From Sphingopyxis sp. (GTDB lineage: Bacteria > Pseudomonadota > Alphaproteobacteria > Sphingomonadales > Sphingomonadaceae): 55,627 nucleotides of DNA. The stretch covers positions 11,975-67,601 of the forward strand of contig NZ_JAOZVW010000036.1 of assembly GCF_025869345.1 (NCBI RefSeq), in the 5' to 3' direction. Below, piece by piece: positions 25,688 to 34,672 of the stretch. The position numbers and the translations under genes were made by a program. Below the pieces are notes generated by a model. That model saw only the letters and a program-made list of their open reading frames with translations, made no database searches and had not been told where the DNA came from. The first letter of the stretch is position 1. The number at the start of each line of letters is the position of its first letter.

Positions 25688-26206
25688 ATGAAGATGCGAC
25701 GGGAACAGGACGGGCGGCGCGATATCGCGGCGATTGCGCTTCGCTACAAGAATGCGGTTCACGCTTTCTTCCTTCGCCGCATCGGCGATGCGGCCGAAGC
25801 GGAGGATTTGACGCAGGATGTGTTCACCCGGCTCTCGCAGCGCGCCAACGACGATCCGGTCGAGAATGTCGAAGGCTATGTGTTCCAGGTCGCCGCGAAC
25901 CTGCTGCGCGATCGTTTCCGGCGCGAGCAGGTTCGCCCCGATATCGGCCTTGAAGGCTTTGCCGATCCGTCCGGGCGGCTCATCGACGAAATCTCTCCCG
26001 AACGCGAAGCGATGGGCCGCGAGAACTATCAGCGCTTCGTCGAGGCGATGGATATGCTGCCGGAAAGGCCCCGCATGGTCTTCATCCTCAATCGCTTCGA
26101 AGAAATGAGCGGGCGCGAGATCGCCGCCGCGCTCGGCCTCTCGCAACGACAGATCGAAAAGGATATCAGCCGCGTGCTGGCGCATCTAAGGGAGCAGATA
26201 CCATGA
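25688..26206 (+). CDS. ECF RNA polymerase sigma factor, FecI-like (cassette 1)
   Basis: A 172-residue sigma factor with region 2 (ALRYKNAVHAFFLRRIGDAAEAEDLTQDVFTRL, about 20-50) and region 4 (LPERPRMVFILNRFEEMSGREIAAALGLSQRQIEKDISRVL, about 118-165). It overlaps the start of its FecR anti-sigma gene by four bases (ATGA). Together with FecR and the TonB receptor it makes a cell-surface signalling set: ligand at the receptor releases sigma, which transcribes the receptor. It is clearly different from the sigma in the second cassette, although the flanking DNA is closely related. Confidence 0.9.
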   Translation: MKMRREQDGRRDIAAIALRYKNAVHAFFLRRIGDAAEAEDLTQDVFTRLSQRANDDPVENVEGYVFQVAANLLRDRFRREQVRPDIGLEGFADPSGRLIDEISPEREAMGRENYQRFVEAMDMLPERPRMVFILNRFEEMSGREIAAALGLSQRQIEKDISRVLAHLREQIP

Positions 26207-27264
26207 GACTGCTCAGAGCCGAACGGCCGCCCCAGCGGCCCGAAGATGCCGCCATCTGGTGGGCGACGCGCCGCCAGCTCGATCCAGCGCGCTTCGCCGA
26301 GGACGCGGACTTCCTCGCCTGGCTGAAGGACGAGGAGAATGCGCGCGCCTGGAACGAGATCGACCGGCGCATCGACCGCGTCGGCGCCTATGCGACCATG
26401 CCCGAGGTCCGGGCGATGCGTCAGGCCGCGCTCGACAAGGTGCAGCAGGCGCGGAGGCCGGCGCTGGGCCGATGGTTCCTGGGCGCCGCCATCGCGGCAA
26501 GCCTCGTCCTTGCCTTCACCGGGATCGCCGGCCGTGTCGACAGTCCTGTGGCGCCAACCGACATCGCCAAGGTCGAAAGCGTCCACCGATATGCCACCGC
26601 CATCGGTGAACGCCGCGACGTCATGCTGCCGGACGGGTCGCGGGTCTCGCTGAACACCGCGTCCCTCGTTGAGGTCGATTATGGCGCGCCCGAGCGCCGC
26701 GAAATCCGGCTGTTGCAGGGTCAGGCGATGTTCCATGTCGCTCATAACGAAAATCGCCCGTTCATCGTGCGCGCGGGAAACCGGCAGGTCACGGCACTCG
26801 GCACGGCCTTCGATGTCCGGCTCGACGCGAACGGTCAGGTGAAGGTGCTGCTGGTCGAGGGGCGGGTCCGGGTCGATCCGGTCGCGCGCGCGGGGCTGGC
26901 GCGCATCCTGCCCAACCTCGCCCGCACCGATCTGTCGCCGGGCCAGCAGCTTGTCGCGCCCGCTGCGGGAGAAGCGGTCGTATCGTCGGGCGACGTCGAG
27001 CGCGACACGGCCTGGAACCGGGGCATCCTGATCTTTCGCGACGATAGCGTGAGCGACGCGGTGCGCGAGGTGAACCGCTATTCGACCGTCCAGCTCGTCG
27101 TGGACGATCCCCGCGTCGGCGCGCTCAAGGTCTCCGGCGTCTTCCCGACTGCGGACCGCAAGGACTTCCTGGCGGCGATCGAGGCGCTCTATCCGGTGGA
27201 AAGCAAGCCGGAGAGCGCCGGGACCGTGCGGCTGCTCTGGCGGGCGGGGGCGGAGCCAAACTGA
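26203..27264 (+). CDS. FecR-like anti-sigma sensor (cassette 1)
   Basis: A 353-residue inner-membrane anti-sigma/sigma-modulator. The cytoplasmic N-terminal DUF4880 segment (AAIWWATRRQLDPARFAEDADFLAWL, about 13-60) binds sigma. A transmembrane helix follows (about 88-105, FLGAAIAASLVLAFTGIAG). The periplasmic FecR domain (about 120-220, GERRDVMLPDGSRVSLNTAS, GQAMFHVAHNENRPFIV) precedes a C-terminal STN-like region (NRYSTVQLVVDDPRVGALKVSGVF). The C-terminal part should touch the receptor's N-terminal signalling domain. Confidence 0.9.
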   Translation: MRLLRAERPPQRPEDAAIWWATRRQLDPARFAEDADFLAWLKDEENARAWNEIDRRIDRVGAYATMPEVRAMRQAALDKVQQARRPALGRWFLGAAIAASLVLAFTGIAGRVDSPVAPTDIAKVESVHRYATAIGERRDVMLPDGSRVSLNTASLVEVDYGAPERREIRLLQGQAMFHVAHNENRPFIVRAGNRQVTALGTAFDVRLDANGQVKVLLVEGRVRVDPVARAGLARILPNLARTDLSPGQQLVAPAAGEAVVSSGDVERDTAWNRGILIFRDDSVSDAVREVNRYSTVQLVVDDPRVGALKVSGVFPTADRKDFLAAIEALYPVESKPESAGTVRLLWRAGAEPN

Positions 27265-27287
27265 TTGAATTCTGCCTTCGGCCGTTC

Positions 27288-27309
27288 GGAGCTCTGAAAT
27301 CTCCTCGTC
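27288..27309 (+). promoter_or_regulatory. predicted ECF promoter of TonB receptor 1
   Basis: GGAG (27288) and CGTC (27306) with the same 18-base start-to-start spacing as the other three sites, followed by TTGTTTAG. It lies 43 bases before the receptor ATG. Confidence 0.5.
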
Positions 27310-27351
27310 TTGTTTAGCGAGGGGCGCTCAACAGCCCCGCAAGGGAGGGGT

Positions 27352-30300
27352 ATGAATATGCACAATCATCTGAGTCGCAGACTGGCAGCCGCGGCATTGA
27401 GCGGCGCGTCGCTCGCCGCGCTGGTCCTGCCGCTTTCACCGGCCATCGCGCAGACGGCGGAGCGCAAGCCGTTCGACATTCCGGCGCAGGACGCCGCACG
27501 GGCGCTCGAACAGTTCGGACGGCAAAGCGGCCGGTCGGTGATGTTCGATCCGGCGCGGCTGACCGGGGCAAAATCGCGGGCCGTGCAAGGGCAATTGACG
27601 CCGGAAGAGGCGCTCGACCGCCTGCTGACCGGCACGGGATTCTCTGCGCGCCAGGTCAATGCAACCACGTTCGTGGTGTCTCCGCGCTCAGGGGACGACA
27701 GGATCGAGCCCAGTTCGACGGCCGATGGCGATGGCTACCGCGCCAACGAGATCGTCGTCACCGCGCAGAAGCGCGTCGAGTCCATTCAGGACGTGCCGAT
27801 CGCGATGACCGCGCTGTCTCAAGAGGATTTGGGCGAGCAGAAGATCGAAAGCGGTTCCGACATCATGCGCGCGGTGCCGAACCTGACTTTCTCCAAATCG
27901 AACTTCACCAGCTACAACGTCTCGATCCGCGGCATCGGGACCAAGGCGATTTCGGCCTCGACCGATCCCGGCGTTGCGGTCAGCTTCAACAACAGCGGCC
28001 TCATCACCAACCGCTTTTTCGAGCAGGAGTTCTTCGACCTCGAACGGCTGGAGGTGCTGCGCGGACCACAAGGCACGTTATATGGCCGCAATGCGACCGG
28101 CGGCGTCATCAACCTGATCTCGGCGAAGCCGAAGCTCGATCGCTTCGAGGGCAATATCAAGGGCGAGGTCGGAAATTTCAACAGCCGCCGCATGGTCGGT
28201 ATGCTCAATATTCCGATCGTTCCCGACCATTTCGGCCTCCGCGTCGCCGGGTCGATGACCGATCGCGACGGCTATGATTATAACTCCATCACGAACAACC
28301 GGATCAACGGGCGCGACCTCTGGTCGCTTCGCACCACGCTGGGGTTCGAGAACAATCTGGTGCGTGGCAATTTCATCTGGGAGCGGTTCCGCGAAAAGGA
28401 CAACCGCTCGCGCACCGGCAAGCAGCTTTGCCATCGCGACGACAGCCCCGAAATGATCGGATCGACGCCGACCGACACCGGAATAACCACTGGTCTGTCT
28501 AGTCAGCTGCGTTTTCAGCGAGCTGCTCTTTTCAGCACCGGTTGCAAGGCGGGAAGCCTCTATGACGACGGTGCCTTTGGAACGCCCAATGGCCTTGCCT
28601 TGGCCTATGTGGCGGGCCTCAATATCGCGCAGGCCACCTTCAACCGCAACAGCCTGCCGGGCGATCCGTTCGGCGGCACCGGCGGGTTCGCCATAGACCC
28701 GCTTGTCGATCCTTATGGCGGCATGATGCAGTCGCGCGATTTGCGGGAAGTCGCGTCGATCCGCGACCCGCGCTATCATGCGAGTTCCGACATATTGGAA
28801 CTGAACCTCGATATCGATCTGACCGATGGCCTGACCTTCTCCTCCCAATCGGCGGTGTCGTGGGATTCGGTCTATAGCTTTCAGGACTATAACCGCTTCA
28901 ACACAGTCCCTATATTCCGGGATTCCTCGCAGTGGCTGGTAGGCGTCAACGGTAACGGCCAAGGTGGCACGCCGAGCCCGTGGCGGGGGATGTCGCCCGG
29001 CGGCATCTTCTGCGATCCGCAGATCGGCTGTTCGGACCGGCTCGGCGTATTCGACATCTCCTCGGCACATTCCAGACAAATCTCTCAGGAGATTCGGCTG
29101 CAATCCAGCTTTGACGGTCCGTTCAACTTCAGCATCGGCGGCAATTACACCAAGTTCAGGACGCAGAACGACTATTATGTAATGAGCAACGTGCTCACAG
29201 CAATCGCCATGCTGCCGCCGTTCAACAGCACCGGCACGCAAACCGAATGCGATACCAATTCCTGGCTTACCGCCGGTGCAAACGGTGGATTGCACCTGCC
29301 CATCAAGGATAGCTTCTGCCCCTATATCGACCCCAATCCGGTTGAGAGCATCAACGGTGACGGGCATAATTATTTCCGCAGCTCGAATCCCTACAGGCTC
29401 AAAAGCTATGCGGCCTTCGGCGAAGCCTATTACAGCATCAATCCCGACCTGAAGCTGACCGCGGGGCTGCGCTATACCCATGATAGCAAACGCTTTACCT
29501 TGGTCCCCAGCCAGTTGCTGCTTACCCCCACCTTGGTAGGAGGCGGCCTTGTCGGCACCGGCTATCCGACGGCCGGCGACGTCGTCGTCAAGGGCGGCGA
29601 GTTCACGGGCCGGTTCGGCGTCGACTGGCAGCCCGATCTGGCCTTTACCGACGACAGCTTGCTCTATGCCTTCTACAGCCGCGGCTACAAGGCGGGAGGG
29701 ATCAATCCGCCGACCCCGGGATTTGCCACCAGCGAGCAATGGGTCGAGATGGGCTATGTCACCCAGGCATTTCTCGACCTCTTCACCTTATCCGGATCTT
29801 ATCGTGACCCTCCGCTGGAACTGACAGCCGTCAATTACGGCGCGACCTTCAAGCCCGAATTCGTCAACGCCTTCGAGATCGGGATGAAGAACACGCTGAT
29901 GGGCGGTCGCCTGACGCTCAACGCTGGGGCCTTCTATTACGACTATAAAAATTATCAGGTGTCGCAGATTCGCGACCGCACAGCGGTCAACGAGAATTTC
30001 GATGCCAAGGTCTGGGGCGCCGAACTGTCCGCGCTGTTCGAGCCGGTTGATCGACTGCGCCTTAACGCCAATGTCGGCTATCTCCGGACGCGCATCGGCA
30101 AGGGCATGAAGTCGATCGACCCGATGAACCGGACGCTCGGCAACCCCGACTACGTCGTAACCAAGCCGTGGGTCCAGCTTCCGTCCAACTGCGTTGTTCC
30201 CGTGCATGTCGCGGAGCAGTGGCTTCAGGTGCAACCCGATATAGCTTTTAATTATGATATGTGCGGGGGCGTCGGTGGATTCCTCGGCGCGGGTCTTGGC

Positions 30301-30750
30301 GGCTTCCTGAATGACCCGCGAACGGGTGCGCTCTATGATGTCGCCAATTACCCCGAAATCAATGGCGGCGCGGGCTTTTACACCGACCTTGGCGGCAAAG
30401 AGTTGCCGAATTCACCGCACTGGACGGTGAATGTCGGCGCCGAATACACCATCCCGTTTCAGGATGGGTGGAGCGCCACGGTCCGCGGCGACGGCTATTG
30501 GCAGGCGAAAAGCTGGGCGCGGGTTTACAATCTCAACCCCTACGACCGGCTCCGCGACTGGACGAACTTCAACATTTCGCTCCGCATCGATGGCCCCGAC
30601 GACCTGTCCATTGAGGCTTATGTGAAGAATGTCTTCAATTCGACGCCGATCACCGATGCCTTCCTGAACAGTGATGACTCGGGCCTGACCACCAACGTGT
30701 TCACGCTCGACCCGCGCATCATCGGGTTCAGCATCGCCAAGAAATTCTAG
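27352..30750 (+). CDS. TonB-dependent receptor with signalling domain (cassette 1)
   Basis: A 1132-residue outer-membrane transporter of the FecA/OMR type. A signal peptide (1-34) is followed by an STN signalling domain (about 38-115, FDIPAQDAARALEQFGRQSG). Next come the TonB-box/plug (about 130-270, NEIVVTAQKRVESIQDVPIA, VRGIGTK-like segment, LRGPQGTLYGRNATGGVINLI) and a large barrel ending DPRIIGFSIAKKF. The start at 27352 is chosen for its GGGAGGGG ribosome site. From about the TonB box onward it closely matches the receptor at 48646, apart from several extracellular-loop regions. The ligand is unknown; size and loops suit a large substrate such as a siderophore or glycan. Confidence 0.93.
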   Translation: MNMHNHLSRRLAAAALSGASLAALVLPLSPAIAQTAERKPFDIPAQDAARALEQFGRQSGRSVMFDPARLTGAKSRAVQGQLTPEEALDRLLTGTGFSARQVNATTFVVSPRSGDDRIEPSSTADGDGYRANEIVVTAQKRVESIQDVPIAMTALSQEDLGEQKIESGSDIMRAVPNLTFSKSNFTSYNVSIRGIGTKAISASTDPGVAVSFNNSGLITNRFFEQEFFDLERLEVLRGPQGTLYGRNATGGVINLISAKPKLDRFEGNIKGEVGNFNSRRMVGMLNIPIVPDHFGLRVAGSMTDRDGYDYNSITNNRINGRDLWSLRTTLGFENNLVRGNFIWERFREKDNRSRTGKQLCHRDDSPEMIGSTPTDTGITTGLSSQLRFQRAALFSTGCKAGSLYDDGAFGTPNGLALAYVAGLNIAQATFNRNSLPGDPFGGTGGFAIDPLVDPYGGMMQSRDLREVASIRDPRYHASSDILELNLDIDLTDGLTFSSQSAVSWDSVYSFQDYNRFNTVPIFRDSSQWLVGVNGNGQGGTPSPWRGMSPGGIFCDPQIGCSDRLGVFDISSAHSRQISQEIRLQSSFDGPFNFSIGGNYTKFRTQNDYYVMSNVLTAIAMLPPFNSTGTQTECDTNSWLTAGANGGLHLPIKDSFCPYIDPNPVESINGDGHNYFRSSNPYRLKSYAAFGEAYYSINPDLKLTAGLRYTHDSKRFTLVPSQLLLTPTLVGGGLVGTGYPTAGDVVVKGGEFTGRFGVDWQPDLAFTDDSLLYAFYSRGYKAGGINPPTPGFATSEQWVEMGYVTQAFLDLFTLSGSYRDPPLELTAVNYGATFKPEFVNAFEIGMKNTLMGGRLTLNAGAFYYDYKNYQVSQIRDRTAVNENFDAKVWGAELSALFEPVDRLRLNANVGYLRTRIGKGMKSIDPMNRTLGNPDYVVTKPWVQLPSNCVVPVHVAEQWLQVQPDIAFNYDMCGGVGGFLGAGLGGFLNDPRTGALYDVANYPEINGGAGFYTDLGGKELPNSPHWTVNVGAEYTIPFQDGWSATVRGDGYWQAKSWARVYNLNPYDRLRDWTNFNISLRIDGPDDLSIEAYVKNVFNSTPITDAFLNSDDSGLTTNVFTLDPRIIGFSIAKKF

Positions 30751-30779
30751 GGTCCTCTCTCCACTGGGGGAACAACCTT

Positions 30780-30826
30780 GGGCCGATGCCCGCTTGCTCC
30801 CGAGCAAGCATCGGCCCGGTTTTTTG
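30780..30826 (+). terminator. rho-independent terminator after TonB receptor 1
   Basis: Hairpin with outer arms GGGCCGAT/ATCGGCCC and inner arms GCTTGCTC/GAGCAAGC, then GGTTTTTT. It ends the receptor transcript and separates it from the LuxR gene. A second GC-rich hairpin (GGCCGCCG.../...CGGCGGCC, about 30874-30911) lies between it and that gene. Both hairpins recur after the second receptor. Confidence 0.9.
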
Positions 30827-30977
30827 GACCGAACAACAGTCTCTCGCACTCCCTCTCCCCTGAGGGATAACTCGGCCGCCGTCCCGCCAGTCCCGGCATC
30901 GGGCGGCGGCCTCATTTGTCCGGCAGCGAAGGGGCCAACATGATGCTCCGCCCCGATGGCAAGCTGGAGGTGAAAGG

Positions 30978-31784
30978 ATGCAAGACGGCGACTTTCTGCC
31001 AAACAAAGGTCTGGACGCGGGCACGCTGAGTTTCGGCGAGGCGTTCCTCGCTGAAATCCAGCGGGCGGCCAGCCTCGCCGACGTTGAACGGCTGCTCGAA
31101 GCTGCGGCGCGGGAATTGGGCTTCCGTCACTATGCGATGATCCATCACGACGATCACCGCGCCGCCTCGCCCGGCCTCATCAACATGAACAATTATCCGC
31201 CCGACTATGCCGCGGCCTATTTCGGCGGCCTCTATCATCGCGACGATCCGGTCGTTCACGCCTGCATCGCCGCCAACGCCTGCTTCGCATGGTGCGAACT
31301 CGCCGACCTGATCGACCTCGACCCGCGCCACCACCGATTCCTCGAACGCGGCGCGCGGCACGGCGTCGTTCACGGCCTCACCGTCCCCGCCGTCGTGCTG
31401 GGTGAGCGCAGCGGTTCCTGCAACTTTTGCTCGCCTCGCACGCCCGATGTTGCGCAACGTCACATCGCCGCCGCCCAGATCGTCGGCAGCTTCGCCTTCC
31501 AGAAAGCCCGCCGCCTCGTCGGCGGTCGCCCACGCAGAGTTCGCACCCCCGGCCTGCAACGCCGCCAACGCGAATGCGCCATCCTCGCCGGTCAGGGCAA
31601 AAGCAACACCGACATCGCCACCATCCTCGGCCTGACCCCAGCGACGATCAAATCCTACATCGAAGCCGCCTGCGGGCGTTACGAGGTCCACAACCGCACC
31701 CAACTCGTCATCGCCGCCATCCTCGACGGCGAAATCGGCCTCCACGAAATCGCCCCACGTCAATACCGCCACCTGGCAGGGTAA
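30978..31784 (+). CDS. LuxR-family regulator with autoinducer-binding domain (solo)
   Basis: A 268-residue quorum-type regulator. The N-terminal autoinducer-binding-like domain (about 15-170) contains FRHYAMIHHDDHRA, NNYPPDYAAAYFGGLYHRDDPVV and FAWCELADL, resembling the W/Y/D pocket of LuxR proteins. The C-terminal LuxR HTH (about 200-255) reads LQRRQRECAILAGQGKSNTDIATILGLTPATIKSYIEAA. A strong GGAGGTGAAAGG site precedes the ATG. No luxI synthase is visible in the window, so it is a solo receptor. A truncated sister follows the second receptor, so TonB receptor plus LuxR solo is a conserved unit of these islands. Confidence 0.88.
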   Translation: MQDGDFLPNKGLDAGTLSFGEAFLAEIQRAASLADVERLLEAAARELGFRHYAMIHHDDHRAASPGLINMNNYPPDYAAAYFGGLYHRDDPVVHACIAANACFAWCELADLIDLDPRHHRFLERGARHGVVHGLTVPAVVLGERSGSCNFCSPRTPDVAQRHIAAAQIVGSFAFQKARRLVGGRPRRVRTPGLQRRQRECAILAGQGKSNTDIATILGLTPATIKSYIEAACGRYEVHNRTQLVIAAILDGEIGLHEIAPRQYRHLAG

Positions 31785-32093
31785 GAACGCGGTCGCCGAT
31801 CAGGCGCCCGGCAACGGCCTGCCGCCGCCCTTACCTGGGGGGCGGGCGGGGCGGGCGTTGAGCTGAAAGGCATGGCGAATTTCGTCAGGTTTGCGCCCGA
31901 TGTCGGCCGTTTGCCTTACTACAGTGCAGAAGCCGAAAGCGGACGTTTGCGCCGCATCGATGGCCGAAGGTTGCGCGCTGGATCTAGGCGCTGCCTTGGC
32001 ACCGGCGCTAATTATGGCCGGGAGAAACTTCTGGTCGATTGAAATTTGCGTGGCCTATCTCGACATTGTGCCGATCCAAAAGCTGCCTGGGCC
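31785..32093. other. non-coding interval
   Basis: About 310 bases between the LuxR gene and the 3' end of the kinase gene. It contains a G-rich run (GGGGGGCGGGCGGGGCGGGCG, about 31837-31857) but no supportable gene, repeat or RNA. It marks the junction between the high-GC cassette and the lower-GC CBASS region. Confidence 0.5.
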
Positions 32094-33668
32094 TCACCGA
32101 CGTGATAGCGGGGCACGTGGAGGCTCGTCCTTGGCGAGGGCGAAGCGCTCGTTCGATCTGGCTAACGGTCCCGTGCGGGCTGCCAGGGCGGCGGCGAGCT
32201 TTTCTTCAGCCTCGGTGCCTTCGCGCCGACGCTCCAGCGCCCGGTTCGCCTGCTTTTGCATGTATTCCCTGAAGTCTATTTCTGACATCTTTTCGTGTCG
32301 AGCATCGTAGGTACTGCTCGTTCGGTTGTAGGGTGACGATGTACTGAAGATGACGAAGCTTCCCTTCAGCATCCTATGTAATCTACGTGCGCCATGTGCG
32401 TCAGGGTCATCAAGAAACTCGCCATCGTCCCAAGCGTCGAGGCCGGCATATCTGCCCGGCGAAAGCTCCCATACTTCTTCCGAATACCCGCTTTCGCGAA
32501 CATAGGCACCCTCGGTTCCGGTAGCCGCCAAGGGCGTGGCTTCTAGCCGAAAATAATTCCACTGCGATCCTGCGGCGAAGGATTCAAAGGTCAGTTTCAA
32601 TGGCTTTAGGATCGTCAGGAATCCGGTTTTGAGCTCAATTAGCTCGGCGTCCGCCGATCTTGAGACACCTGACATCGTCATGCCCCCTCCATCGGGGAAG
32701 AACATATGGTTGAGCGACTCGTTCTGACCGGCGAGGCGAAGAACTGAGCAGATGCTGTCAATATCGGTCCATGTTGCCGACTGCGGCGCGCCGCTCGGGA
32801 AGAGACGGTTCTGTATCTCGGTCCACTCGCTTAGATTTCTTCTATCGAAGTTCTCGGACATCCGAACCCAGTCGGCAAGCCTGTTGCAAAGGGCCTCAGC
32901 GCTCGGCCTGACTTTCGGATCATTATCGGTACATTCGCTGAGCAGCTCATCAAGGGGAGTCATATGCTCATCCGGCCAATAGCGCGCGAGCGCCAGATTG
33001 CCTGCCGAAGAATATTGGCCATCAAACCCTAGCTTCTCGCCTGAAAGGGCAATCCAAAGCGTCTTTGCTAGAGAGTAGACATCGACGGGACCTCCTGCGG
33101 CCGCGGCTGCGGCCCGGCGCATCTCTGGCGCCATTGTGAATTTTGGCCCGACATCCTGCCGAGCGGGTGTTAAATCTGTTCGCGTAGGGAACTTCACCAG
33201 TCCGAAATCGGAGAAACAGAGCCGTTCGCCGAGAACGAGTATATTCTCGGGCTTTATGTCGCGGTGGAATATCTCGAGCTTGTGGAGAGCGGCCAGCGTA
33301 CCTGCGAGCTTGACGAACTCTTGGACAATTTCGCGGGCTGAGTGTTGGCCGAGCAACGTATTGAAGCGCTTCGCAAGCGGCATTGAGAACCACGGAACTT
33401 CCCGACCATGCGTTACTGCCGTTCCACGATCAAGCAACGGCACTACCCCGGCGATCGTTTCGGCTAATTTTAGCGCTGCGGTTTCTGCGTCAAACCTAGC
33501 AAGGGCTGTAGGGCCGGTCCTCTTCAAGAATTTAATAGCGATCGGAGTCTGCCCCTGCTGCTGGGCTTCCCACACCTCTCCGTTTCCCCCCTCGCCAAGC
33601 CGCCGCACTAGTCGCCAGGCTCCCACCTTCGAACCCGTTCGGGTTTTGAAATTTCCTTTACGTGCCAT
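32094..33668 (-). CDS. Ser/Thr protein kinase linked to CBASS genes
   Basis: A 524-residue eukaryotic-type kinase. All core motifs look intact: glycine loop GEGGNGEV (25-32), Lys46 in AIKFLK, catalytic loop HRDIKPEN (135-142), DFG (154-156), APEM (180-183) and DVYSL (196-200). From about residue 290 a 230-residue C-terminal region follows that I do not recognise; it is not a transmembrane or PASTA module and ends in a charged helical stretch (QANRALERRREGTEAEEKLAAALAA). It lies 35 bases after the CD-NTase stop on the same strand, so patatin, CD-NTase and kinase look like one operon. It may phosphorylate the CD-NTase, the effector or a host target. The ATG at 33668 is preferred over a TTG at 33680. 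Confidence 0.9.
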   Translation of the reverse strand: MARKGNFKTRTGSKVGAWRLVRRLGEGGNGEVWEAQQQGQTPIAIKFLKRTGPTALARFDAETAALKLAETIAGVVPLLDRGTAVTHGREVPWFSMPLAKRFNTLLGQHSAREIVQEFVKLAGTLAALHKLEIFHRDIKPENILVLGERLCFSDFGLVKFPTRTDLTPARQDVGPKFTMAPEMRRAAAAAAGGPVDVYSLAKTLWIALSGEKLGFDGQYSSAGNLALARYWPDEHMTPLDELLSECTDNDPKVRPSAEALCNRLADWVRMSENFDRRNLSEWTEIQNRLFPSGAPQSATWTDIDSICSVLRLAGQNESLNHMFFPDGGGMTMSGVSRSADAELIELKTGFLTILKPLKLTFESFAAGSQWNYFRLEATPLAATGTEGAYVRESGYSEEVWELSPGRYAGLDAWDDGEFLDDPDAHGARRLHRMLKGSFVIFSTSSPYNRTSSTYDARHEKMSEIDFREYMQKQANRALERRREGTEAEEKLAAALAARTGPLARSNERFALAKDEPPRAPLSRR

Positions 33669-33703
33669 GTAGATTCTCAACCAAGCTGACAGACGTCACG
33701 CTC

Positions 33704-34672
33704 CTAAATGAAAGAGACTGTGGGTCGGCTGCGAAAATAATCTTCATTGAAAAAGCTATCCCAGCAGCTTCTCGCGTCTTGCCGATTGGCGCTATGAAAA
33801 ACGGGTCGCAATCGCACACGCGCCTCGATGATGCGATCACGAAGAAACCTCGCCTTCGCGTCGCGACCGGGGCCGTAGAGATATTCATCGCGCATTACGG
33901 GGTGCTTGACCGTGCTATCCCACTCGAGCCGTTCGCCGAGCGCCCACACTAAGTGGAGTAGTGCCCGGTCGTCCCTTTCCGGGTAAACACGGTAGCATTC
34001 AGCTACAAGCTTGGTGAGCGCGAAGCCACTTGGCATGTATCCCTGCCAGGCCGAGCGCGACTGACACCAGACCTTAAGATAGCGAACCATTCGAGTAAGC
34101 TGGCGGTTCGCGCCCCAGCCTGGACTTTTCAGGCTGGCTTCCCGGAACCAGTCGGTCACTGCGGCGGGATTGGAGGGTTTCCAATAGCTTGATGCCAGTT
34201 CGATAGTCCGTCCGCCAAAGATGCTGCCGGTCAGCCTGTAAACAGCAAAATCCACATGATAGCCGGCCGCATAATAGACGCGGACGCAATTTGGACGGTA
34301 TTCCGGGGGATAGGCGAATTGTTCTGAATAGGCAGCCTCCCAGACAAGCTGGCGAGCGGCCAAAGCGCTCATATCTCCACCTTGCGGGCCTTTCAGGGCA
34401 TTCCGAGAAAAGTATATTCCGTCGTCGATATCGAAGCTTCCATAATATCCTCCGCTTGTGATCGTCTCCATAACCACGCTACCCTGAGCGCGGAACATCA
34501 CCGGCTGGGGCATATCCATCATGTAAAGTCGCCGCTTGATTCGCTGGCGAACTGTGTCACGCTTGGCACGAAGCTCCCCGTAGACGGGGCGAGGGAGGGC
34601 TACAGCAAAGCTATGGTAGGCAATCAAGTCGGCGTGGCAATTTACAACACGTCGTGGAAGGCCGCCAATCAT
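33704..34672 (-). CDS. CD-NTase (DncV-like cyclic oligonucleotide synthase), CBASS set 1
   Basis: A 322-residue cGAS/DncV-like nucleotidyltransferase. The active-site frame is visible: G64-S65 in RAQGS, the metal-binding pair D81/D83 in GSFDIDDGIYF and third Asp D141 in GYHVDFAVY. It makes a cyclic di- or trinucleotide in response to phage; the product cannot be read from sequence. Its ATG overlaps the stop of the upstream patatin gene (ATGA, 34669-34672), so the effector is its coupled partner. Its C-terminus ends SRPTVSFI, without the terminal Gly expected for Cap2 conjugation. Alternative: a CD-NTase homologue with altered regulation, since the spacing between GS and DID is longer than in set 2. 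Confidence 0.88.
   Translation of the reverse strand: MIGGLPRRVVNCHADLIAYHSFAVALPRPVYGELRAKRDTVRQRIKRRLYMMDMPQPVMFRAQGSVVMETITSGGYYGSFDIDDGIYFSRNALKGPQGGDMSALAARQLVWEAAYSEQFAYPPEYRPNCVRVYYAAGYHVDFAVYRLTGSIFGGRTIELASSYWKPSNPAAVTDWFREASLKSPGWGANRQLTRMVRYLKVWCQSRSAWQGYMPSGFALTKLVAECYRVYPERDDRALLHLVWALGERLEWDSTVKHPVMRDEYLYGPGRDAKARFLRDRIIEARVRLRPVFHSANRQDARSCWDSFFNEDYFRSRPTVSFI

Noticed and set aside
25688-31784. Idea that the cassettes are lasso-peptide clusters, which also carry FecI/FecR/TonB genes in sphingomonads
   Set aside because: No precursor, lasso cyclase, protease or isopeptidase gene is visible next to either cassette.
31891-32310. A 139-codon plus-strand frame before the kinase gene end
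   Set aside because: It overlaps the kinase 3' end in antisense, lacks a ribosome site and matches no family.
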